17,574 nucleotides of DNA from an uncultured Eubacterium sp. (GTDB lineage: Bacteria; Bacillota; Clostridia; Lachnospirales; Lachnospiraceae): NCBI GenBank assembly GCA_910585745.1, contig CAJUFM010000064.1, forward strand, positions 1-17,574, given 5' to 3'. Below, piece by piece: positions 1-6,900 of the stretch; within the stretch, counting starts at the first letter, position 1, and each line of letters begins with the position of its first letter. Made by a program: the position numbers and the translations under genes. Below the pieces are notes generated by a model. It searched no databases, was not told the origin of the DNA, and saw nothing but the letters and a program-made list of their open reading frames with translations.

Positions 1-1
1 T

Positions 2-259
2 CAACCTTCTTTCTCGGAAGTTCCTATACTTGAATTATACAGGAAGCTCCTTTTTGATAAGAATTTCCATATCTTGATTCTTACCAAAAAGGAGCCATAT
101 ATTTCCAGAAACACAAATTTATTTACACAACCTATTACTGTATACGATTTCGAGTCAGAGGATACCCAGGACTATACTTTTTCCAGCGCAGTAAAAACAG
201 GTATTTATGAGGATCTGATTATCGACTTCTCCGAACTTGCTGGTCTGCTGGATCTCTGA
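2..259 (+). CDS. Partial gene, C-terminus resembling Uma2/DUF820 family protein
   Basis: An open frame runs in from the left edge of the window and stops at TGA 257-259, giving 85 residues. The last 40 or so residues (TVYDFES, then YTFSSAVKTGIYEDL, then IDFSEL) match my recollection of the C-terminal pattern of clostridial Uma2/DUF820 proteins (VYxFE...YTF...GIYxDLxIDFSEL), a restriction-endonuclease-like fold family often present in many copies. The catalytic part would lie upstream and is not visible. The expected YRxAGVxEYWIVDP segment is absent: after LYRK comes a stretch of about 30 residues encoded largely by a 50-bp inverted repeat (46-95). The gene may therefore be interrupted or decayed although the frame stays open. 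It is convergent to the minus-strand genes. The family call rests on remembered motifs, not on an alignment. Confidence 0.5.
   Translation, partial: QPSFSEVPILELYRKLLFDKNFHILILTKKEPYISRNTNLFTQPITVYDFESEDTQDYTFSSAVKTGIYEDLIIDFSELAGLLDL
46..95. repeat. 50-bp imperfect inverted repeat (19-bp arms)
   Basis: Arm 46-64 (GCTCCTTTTTGATAAGAAT) is the reverse complement of arm 77-95 with one mismatch (57 against 84), around a 12-nt loop (65-76). It lies inside the open frame of the Uma2-like fragment, where the family normally has its conserved EYWIVDP segment. It has the size and symmetry of a small palindromic element or a strong hairpin. There is no T-tract directly after it in either direction that would make it a clear terminator. 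Confidence 0.7.
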
Positions 260-301
260 CCCATACCAAAAGCACGTACGGCTTTATATATTCCCCTGGT
301 C

Positions 302-460
302 TCACTCCTCCGCAGACCAGAAATCCCTGCTGCTTAATTCTGGGAAAGCACTTACATCCACACCGTGATGCTCCGGCAGGGCTGTCAGTTGTCTGCGGAT
401 GCTGTTACATTTTTCTATCACATCCTCTTCGGAAACGTCGCACAGACATTCCACTATCAT
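302..460 (-). CDS. Small hypothetical protein, 52 aa
   Basis: This ORF runs from ATG at 458-460 to TGA at 302-304 and begins 29 nt after the stop codon of the leucine-rich gene upstream, in the same direction. The predicted peptide is hydrophilic and acidic, begins MIVECLCDVSEEDVIEKC and ends FWSAEE. I do not recognise a family. The residue mix looks protein-like (an amphipathic SEEDVIEKCNSIRRQL stretch, no low complexity). A weak AAGG lies about 10 nt before the ATG. The same frame stays open only seven codons further upstream before a TGA, without another ATG, GTG or TTG. It could be a genuine small operon gene, or the remaining 3' end of a larger gene whose 5' part was lost. It overlaps another minus-strand frame (405-614) that is mainly a shadow of the leucine-rich gene. 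Confidence 0.35.
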   Translation of the reverse strand: MIVECLCDVSEEDVIEKCNSIRRQLTALPEHHGVDVSAFPELSSRDFWSAEE

Positions 461-489
461 CTGAAACTGCCTTGGCTGTACTCATAACT

Positions 490-2193
490 CTATTCAAACC
501 GTACCTTTTCATACTTATCCCAGCAGGATTCCACCCAGCCTTTTGAATTCTTCCTGCAGTAAATCTGAACCTTCTCCATCCCTTTTCCAAACACATCATC
601 AACGCGATGTCCATTACTATTACCCACTATTTCCGGCGCATTTCCTTCAAAGATAACGACTTTCAGACTTTTACAGCCGGCAAATGCGGGGGAGTACATC
701 GTTTTCACATTTTTCGGCACTCTGACCTGCTGTATTTTCTCACAGTTTTTAAAGGAATCCGCATCTAGATAACTCAAACTCTCCGGCAGGATGACATTGC
801 TTACCTTCAGTCCCTTTAAGGAAACATAATCCAGTTCTTCAAATACCGACAGATCCAGCTCCCCTGAAATATCCGGGTAGGCAGAGAGATCCAGCCTCTT
901 TATAGCTGACTGGTTATCATTCAGCCTTATTCCATCCCACTGAAATAAATTCTCTGGGGCTTTCTTTTTGCCTTTTTTCAATATTTTTTCTAATTCCGTG
1001 AGTTCCTCCTCCAGTGCTTCAGATAGTGCAATACCTTTTTCTTCCGCCTGTTCCTTTAGTTGATCCCTTCCATCTGCTTTCCCTTTCACGGGCACCAGTT
1101 CATATTGTTCCCAGTATTTATCGGTCCAGCCCTTCTTTGTCTTATCGTATAAGATCTTGACTTTATTTTCAATCCCCTCAAACAATGATTTATCTCCTCT
1201 CACCTCAGGGGCATCTCCTTTGAAAACAACCTCTTTCAGACCGCTGCACCCCTCAAATGCAGCACTTTCTATATATTCCATTGTCTCCGGCAGTTCAAGA
1301 CGGACTATCTTTTTACAGCGGCTGACAGAATGCTCATCCAGATATCTGAGCGCTGGCGGCAGCTGCAGCATTAAAAGATTCAAGCCTTCTAAACTTACAT
1401 ACTCCACCTTTTTAAATTTGGACAAGTCCACAACTCCGGATATTTGGGAATATTTTCTCAGATCCAGCCAGCTGATGTTCAAAGTACCTTCTGTCTCTGT
1501 CCAGCGGATCTGGCTGGTGTCCTTTAAGTCAAATCTTCCCTCGGAATTTCCTTCAGGCAGTTTATTTATCAGTAATTTATTTAACAAATCTAATTCCTCT
1601 TTGTCATAATCTGCTTCCAGCTGTCCTTTTAACATTCCAAATTTTTCGTCTCCCTCATCCGCTTTTTCTTTACAAATGCCTCCAACATTCGGATACAGCC
1701 TAGATAAAAGATCAAATTTATCCTGTATATTGTAAAAGATATCACTTCGTACCTTACTCCAGCCAACATTTTTTTTGATATTTAACTGCATTTTTTCTTC
1801 GTCATATTCATATTCGATGTCCTCAAATTGATCTAATTTTGACATCTCTTCTAATAATTCACTTTTAATTCTTTGACGCAGTTTATAATAGTTCCACCGA
1901 AACAAAACCGCATGCTCTGCAAATACGATATTAGGAGGCATTAAGTACTCCTCAGATTTACTGGAAAACGAAACGATAGGTATTCTTATATATGGAATAA
2001 AAACCGAATTTTCCCAATCAACCTTTGAAACCCTGAATAGAAAATAGTCTCCATATCCACTGCTCATTTTATCAGGAGGTCCTATATGATTAATAGATTT
2101 GCTGTTATCTAGCCTTATCTCAACAAACATCAAATGATACAGCATGACTAAGCCTGCCACTGCCAGTAATACAATCTTTAACTTCTTTTTCAT
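490..2193 (-). CDS. Membrane-anchored leucine-rich repeat protein, 567 aa (paralogue 1)
   Basis: The start is MKKKLK followed by a hydrophobic stretch (about residues 6-23, IVLLAVAGLVMLYHLMF). This is a signal anchor or uncleaved signal peptide; no clear AxA site or lipobox is visible, so the rest should lie outside the membrane. Residues 90-190 form a region shared with the neighbouring paralogue (FRWNYYKLRQRI, LDQFEDIEYEYDEEK). Two leucine-rich units follow, about 195-375 and 395-567. Each opens with a W-containing strand and xLDLS repeats, continues with LP...L...F..C..L repeats of the LRR_5/BspA type, and ends with a cap: FKGDAPEVxGD..LFEG, then KILYDKTKKGWxxxYWxxY. The likely role is binding a protein or glycan ligand at the cell surface; no catalytic residues are seen. 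The start is supported by AAGGAG 6 nt before the ATG. It is the third gene of the probable operon. The residue 182-369 cassette is nearly identical to that of the paralogue. Confidence 0.93.
   Translation of the reverse strand: MKKKLKIVLLAVAGLVMLYHLMFVEIRLDNSKSINHIGPPDKMSSGYGDYFLFRVSKVDWENSVFIPYIRIPIVSFSSKSEEYLMPPNIVFAEHAVLFRWNYYKLRQRIKSELLEEMSKLDQFEDIEYEYDEEKMQLNIKKNVGWSKVRSDIFYNIQDKFDLLSRLYPNVGGICKEKADEGDEKFGMLKGQLEADYDKEELDLLNKLLINKLPEGNSEGRFDLKDTSQIRWTETEGTLNISWLDLRKYSQISGVVDLSKFKKVEYVSLEGLNLLMLQLPPALRYLDEHSVSRCKKIVRLELPETMEYIESAAFEGCSGLKEVVFKGDAPEVRGDKSLFEGIENKVKILYDKTKKGWTDKYWEQYELVPVKGKADGRDQLKEQAEEKGIALSEALEEELTELEKILKKGKKKAPENLFQWDGIRLNDNQSAIKRLDLSAYPDISGELDLSVFEELDYVSLKGLKVSNVILPESLSYLDADSFKNCEKIQQVRVPKNVKTMYSPAFAGCKSLKVVIFEGNAPEIVGNSNGHRVDDVFGKGMEKVQIYCRKNSKGWVESCWDKYEKVRFE
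1090..1650 (-). repeat. Shared LRR cassette, copy 1
   Basis: This segment encodes residues ~182-369 of the 567-aa protein and is closely matched by 2800-3360 in the neighbouring gene at a constant offset of about 1.7 kb. By eye the two protein segments differ at about 20 of ~185 positions. Most codons are identical, for example those for LKDTSQIRWTETEGTLNISW and for CSGLKEVVFKGDAPEVRGD. Outside the cassette the paralogues fall to visibly weaker similarity. Confidence 0.85.
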
Positions 2194-2199
2194 AAGCCA

Positions 2200-2205
2200 C
2201 TCCTT
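2200..2205 (-). promoter_or_regulatory. RBS of the 567-aa LRR gene (AAGGAG)
   Basis: AAGGAG lies 6 nt before ATG 2191-2193. The stretch ATCCTACAAGGAGTGGCTT directly before the ATG is the same, base for base, as that before the other LRR gene, so the tandem duplication included the translation-initiation region. Confidence 0.85.
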
Positions 2206-2238
2206 GTAGGATAAATTTACTCATCAGATCAGAGTTGA

Positions 2239-3903
2239 TCATTCGTTTTCCTGCATATTATACTTTTTCCAGTAATCACCAGTCCAGCCTTTTTTGTTCT
2301 TGTCATAATAGATAGTAACTTTATTTTTCGACTCCCAAAACAATGGCCTGTCCCCAATTATTTGGGGAGCTTTTCCTTTGAAAATTACTTCTTCCAAATT
2401 TGCACATCCCGAAAATCCCTCTATAAAAATATGTTTTATTTCTCCAGTAAATACAACCCTTTTTAAAAACTGGCATCTCTCAAATGTTGATTTGCCGACA
2501 GCTTTGAACGAATCAGGAAGAATGACCTCTTGAATTCGCATCTGCTTTAATTTTGTACATTCCAAATGCGAAAACACAGACAGATCCAAGGTCCCCATTA
2601 TATCATTACATTTTGATAAATCCAGTCCTATGACCATATACACACCATCAACCAGCTCCCATGTCACATAATCGGAATGTTCAAAAGAGATGGGCTGTGG
2701 GCATTTAGTCCTGGAAAATATCTCCTCTAAATGATGTAAATCATTTGAATTATATGTTTTCTCCTGCGTCTGTCCTTTTTCAATATGTACATCATTGCTT
2801 TTCATTGGCACCAGTTCATACTGTTCCCAGTATTTATCGGTCCAGCCCTTCTTTGTCCTATCGTATAGGATCTTGACTTTATTTTTGATCCCCTCAAACA
2901 ACAGCCTATCCCCTCTCACCTCCGGGGCATCTCCTTTGAAAACAACCTCTTTCAGACCGCTGCACCCCTCAAATACAGCACCTTCTAAATATTCCAGTGT
3001 CTCCGGCAGTTCCAGTCTTACTATCTTTTTACAATGGCTGACAGAATGCTCATCCAGGCATTTTAGCGCTGGTGGCAGCTGCAGCATTAAAAAATTCAAG
3101 CCTTCTAAACTTACATACTCCATCTTTTTAAATTTTGACAAGTCCATAACTCCGGATATTTGGGAATATTTTCTCAGATTCAGCCAGCTGATGTTCAAAG
3201 TACCTTCTGTCTCTGTCCAGCGGATCTGGCTGGTATCCTTTAGGTCAAATCTCTCCTCGGAATTTCCTTTGGGCAGCTTATTTATCAGCAGTTTATTTAG
3301 TAAATCTAATTCCGATTTATCATAATTCGCTTCCAGCTGTCCTTTTAACATTTCAAATTTTTCTTCCACCTCTTTTATATTAATACCTTCTGCCTCTGGA
3401 TAAAATCTGATTAATAGATAAAATTTATCTTTCAAATTATTAAAAATATCTTCTTGTTCTTTATCCCAATGAACAAACTCCCCATTTATTTCTTCATATA
3501 CTATAACATTTAACAACAATTTTTCTTTATCATATTCATAATCAATATTCTCAAATTGATCTAATTGGGGCATCTCATCTAATAATTCGTCTCTAATCTT
3601 TTGACGCAGTTTATAAAAATCCCACCGAAACATGATCATATTTTTTCTCTCTTCGCCATATCCTCCAGACATAAATGATCTGCTAAGGGCATTAAATACA
3701 CCAAAAATTCCGTCATCCGAAAAAAGCCATGGCACCGCTTTTGCCCAGTCAAACTCATAGGCGGTAAATATTATATATTCTCCGTATTCTTTCTCTAGTT
3801 GATCAGTATCAGACTTATACATTTTGACCCGGTAAAACAATGCATGATACAGAATTATAACGCCTGCTGCCACCAGTAGTACGATCATTAATTTCTTTTT
3901 CAT
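2239..3903 (-). CDS. Membrane-anchored leucine-rich repeat protein, 554 aa (paralogue 2)
   Basis: The layout matches the downstream paralogue. MKKKLM and a hydrophobic segment (about residues 6-23, IVLLVAAGVIILYHALF) form a signal anchor. A shared region lies at about 90-190 (FRWDFYKLRQKI, LDQFENIDYEYDKEK). The first leucine-rich unit (about 190-370) ends in the cap KGDAPEVRGD...KGWTDKYWEQY. A linker of about 25 polar residues follows, then a second unit (about 395-554) with LDLSVF, VILPDSF, FSGCANLEEVIFKGKAPQ and a final IYYDKNKKGWTGDYWKKY. No catalytic motif is visible. The protein is expected on the outer face of the membrane as a ligand-binding or adhesive factor. The gene follows the giant gene by 67 nt and precedes its paralogue by 45 nt with no good terminator, suggesting cotranscription. 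The second unit is only moderately similar to that of the paralogue, whereas the first is nearly identical. Confidence 0.93.
   Translation of the reverse strand: MKKKLMIVLLVAAGVIILYHALFYRVKMYKSDTDQLEKEYGEYIIFTAYEFDWAKAVPWLFSDDGIFGVFNALSRSFMSGGYGEERKNMIMFRWDFYKLRQKIRDELLDEMPQLDQFENIDYEYDKEKLLLNVIVYEEINGEFVHWDKEQEDIFNNLKDKFYLLIRFYPEAEGINIKEVEEKFEMLKGQLEANYDKSELDLLNKLLINKLPKGNSEERFDLKDTSQIRWTETEGTLNISWLNLRKYSQISGVMDLSKFKKMEYVSLEGLNFLMLQLPPALKCLDEHSVSHCKKIVRLELPETLEYLEGAVFEGCSGLKEVVFKGDAPEVRGDRLLFEGIKNKVKILYDRTKKGWTDKYWEQYELVPMKSNDVHIEKGQTQEKTYNSNDLHHLEEIFSRTKCPQPISFEHSDYVTWELVDGVYMVIGLDLSKCNDIMGTLDLSVFSHLECTKLKQMRIQEVILPDSFKAVGKSTFERCQFLKRVVFTGEIKHIFIEGFSGCANLEEVIFKGKAPQIIGDRPLFWESKNKVTIYYDKNKKGWTGDYWKKYNMQENE
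2800..3360 (-). repeat. Shared LRR cassette, copy 2
   Basis: This is the counterpart of 1090-1650, encoding residues ~182-369 of the 554-aa protein. High similarity begins near FEMLKGQLEANYDKSELD and stops after YELVPMK. After that point the two genes have unrelated linkers and a clearly more divergent second unit. Confidence 0.85.
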
Positions 3904-3909
3904 AAGCCA

Positions 3910-3915
3910 CTCCTT
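3910..3915 (-). promoter_or_regulatory. RBS of the 554-aa LRR gene (AAGGAG)
   Basis: AAGGAG lies 6 nt before ATG 3901-3903. It decides this start and is identical in sequence and spacing to the RBS of the downstream paralogue. Confidence 0.85.
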
Positions 3916-3929
3916 GTAGGATAATTTCC

Positions 3930-3957
3930 CCTGTCCCTGATTAAAACCAGAGACAGG
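3930..3957. other. Intergenic stem-loop between giant gene and LRR gene
   Basis: Arms 3930-3939 (CCTGTCCCTG) and 3948-3957 (CAGAGACAGG) pair over 10 positions, with one G-T wobble in the minus-strand transcript, around an 8-nt loop. On the minus strand the hairpin is followed by GGGAAATTATCC and the RBS, not by a T-run, so it is a poor intrinsic terminator for the operon. On the plus strand it is followed by a T-rich stretch (TTTTCTATTTCT), but no plus-strand gene ends here. It may be a partial attenuator, or an RNA-processing or stability element that sets the ratio of the giant gene to the LRR genes. Confidence 0.55.
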
Positions 3958-3970
3958 AGGTTTTCTATTT

Positions 3971-6900
3971 CTATCTCACCGTTACCTTCTTACTCTTTGT
4001 GAATTTAGAATAGTATTTCTTACCATTTACTTTCTTATAAACTCTGACTTTCACATAAAATGTACCTTTTTTCAGATTGCGCAAAAGAATCACATTATTC
4101 TTCCAACCCTTTCGCCGAACCACTTTATACTTACCTTTCTTTCCTTTTCGATAGTACACTTCATATCCGGTCACATTCTTGTCTCTGCGGATCACCACCT
4201 TCAATTTTCTCTTTTTCAATTTATATTTCAGTACTTTTGCCTTCTTGACCTTATAGGACATATTCTTATATCCTGTTTTTTTGCCACTGACAGTCCCTTC
4301 TGCCCAATCTGAACTCTGGTCTGCTGTTTCAAGATTCAACTGGGGCTGCTGTTTCTGTTCCCCCGGTATGCTGGCTGCCGGAGGCTGATCTGTGTCCTGG
4401 AAAGGTGAATCTCCCCCAGGATCTTTTGTGCTTTTTGGCTCCTGGACTCCGGAAGGTGCCGTAGTTTCCTCAGGTTTCCATGTATGTTCCGGTTTCGCAG
4501 TGCTCTCCGGCTCCTCTGTCTCTGCAGGCTTACTTGTATTCACTGGAAGATTTGTTTTGACTGGAGGTTGTGTCGGCAACGGTTCTGAACTGGAAGCTGG
4601 CTTTTGCGATTCTGGTGTGGTCGGAGAAGTACTTTCTCCCAACAACGCCGTTCTGTATTTTAACCAATATGGCTCCTGCCATCCTTTGCTATCTTTTTCA
4701 TAGTAAATACAAAAATCATCTGCAGTTCCATAAAAAATGTCATCGCCAGGATTTTGGGGAGCATCTCCCGAAAAAACAGCTTTCTTCAGATTTGAACATC
4801 CCGCAAAAGCATATTTCCCAATCTCACTGATTTCCTTTCCGAGAGTTATTTCTTTGAGGCTGTAACAGTTTAAAAATGCCTCCTCCCCTATTTTCTGCAG
4901 CCCAGAAGGAAAATCAATCTGATGTAACTTTTCGCAGCTGGCAAAAGCCTGTTTTCCAATACTGATAATTTTTTCTGGCAGGATAACACTTTCTAGCTTC
5001 CGGCAATTCACAAAGGAACCCTCTTCTATTTCTTTCATATGGCTTGGAAGAATGACCTGATTAATTTCTGTACCTACCAGACATACCCTGCTTAAAGCTT
5101 CAAAGCCAGACAGATCCAGTTTTCCCCCTACTTTATCACCATAGATTTTTAATTCTTTTACCCGGTACACACCATCCTGTACTTTCCACTGGATATTGGG
5201 TATCATTCCAGGCTTATCAAGATTCCAGTTTAGTATCTCCTTATTTGAATCAAGATCCGCAAACTGTTCCAATATCCTGCACTCGCTCCCACAGAATGCA
5301 ATCCTGTCCGCATTGATATACTGTCTCTCATAATATACCTCACTCCCTGTCCTGGATGCAATCTTTTGACACTCCTTCTCAATATCATCCACCACCAGCT
5401 GATTGTTCAGACAATCCAGATACAGAAGGCTGTCATTATCACCTAATAATAATTCTTCTAACTCCCCAGCTGAACAGTTTACGAATTCAAGTGATTTACA
5501 TCCTGTTATATCTAATTTCTTAAATCGGTTTTCTCCACAGACAATTTCCCTTACATATTTCAAATCCGTTGCTATAAGGGAACCTGTCAGTTCCTTCCTG
5601 GCAATATCAATCCGGTTAATATAGTTCTTACCAGCCACTGTCTTCCACTGAATGCCCGTCCAGGTGGAAAGATCCTCTTTATCCCAGCCCAGAAGTACCT
5701 CGTTTTCACCCTGCGCCAGCAACCCTCTTACAAAACCCAGATCCTGTTGATTATACTCGGCTTTTTCATCATATCGCTGGTACTTATAAGCTGGATCAAT
5801 TCCCTTAACCTTGAGAGTACGGATCACTTCAATCAGGGATTCATCCGTATCAATATCCAGATAATTTGCACTGCAGTTCAACCACTTCAGGCTGCTGTAA
5901 GAGCCCCATAAAATTTTTTTGAGATGGTTGTCACTCACATTCACGGACTCAAGACCGTGGCAGCCTGACAGATCCAGTTCCTCTATCTTCTGTCCGCCCA
6001 ACAGCAGCGTTTTCAGTGAACTACACCTTTCTAGACTGATATCTTCAAAACCGTTATAAAGACATTTTAAAGATTCCAGTTTGTCCAGCCCGCTTAGATC
6101 CAGTGTCCCTCCTAAAACTGCCAGAGGCAGCTCGATCGCCGTTATTCTCCCATCTTGGATCGTGACGCCCTCCCATGTGTCAGTATTTTCCACGTCCCAT
6201 TTCAGAAGCTCATACACTGGCATCTTTACACTCTCTTCCCCACTGGCTACATTCCGCTCACTTCGTAAAAATCTCTGAAACTGACGGATGTCATCCGAAT
6301 TATCTAGGTTAACTGTATCAGAGTATACCTGTGCAGGAGATAAGTATTTTGGTAGATCTTCATTATTGTTTAATTTTATATCCTCCACACTACTCGTATC
6401 AAATCCATCAGAAAGAATTGCTGCATAATAATTGTCAGCATTATGTGTATCAAAAATATAATTGTGAAAAAGTTCAGAACCAGCCAGAAAGTATCGTGCA
6501 ACTACATAAAGATCACTTTCTTTATTATATAGAGCATTAACTGCCACGCTTAGTTTTGGCAATGCATTTGCAAAAATACTTTCCTCAACTATGGCTGCTG
6601 CTACCTTGTCATGCATAAATTCGTATAATGTCATTTTAGGTTTCTTTACAGTATAGTACTGTTCCACATTCCTCCATTTTCTTGAGATATGGCTAATCAA
6701 CATCTTTGTATTTTCCGAAGCATATGTAATTTTTTTATTTACACTTCTGACTTTTTTCCTATATTCATTATATTTAGTACCTCTAGAAGATATTGAATAG
6801 CGTTCAGAATCAAGTGGAATTGTATTACCATATTTACCATATTCCCATTTTTCCATAGGCACCTGCGGCACAAAGTCATCCGTAAAACAGAAATTAAATA

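Noticed and set aside
240..320. Terminator hairpin from CTGGTCTGC (240-248) and GCAGACCAG (312-320)
   Set aside because: The arms are only 9 bp and separated by 63 nt, without a T-run; probably chance.
2795..3325. Plus-strand open frame of 176 codons, with a similar 150-codon one at 1157-1609
   Set aside because: Both lie exactly antisense to the shared LRR cassette, so their resemblance to each other follows from the duplicated minus-strand genes. Composition is Ser/Pro-rich and shadow-like, and no RBS was seen.
3930..3957. Rho-independent terminator of the giant gene
   Set aside because: The hairpin is real but in the minus-strand direction it is followed by GGGAAATTATCC and an RBS, not a U-tract.
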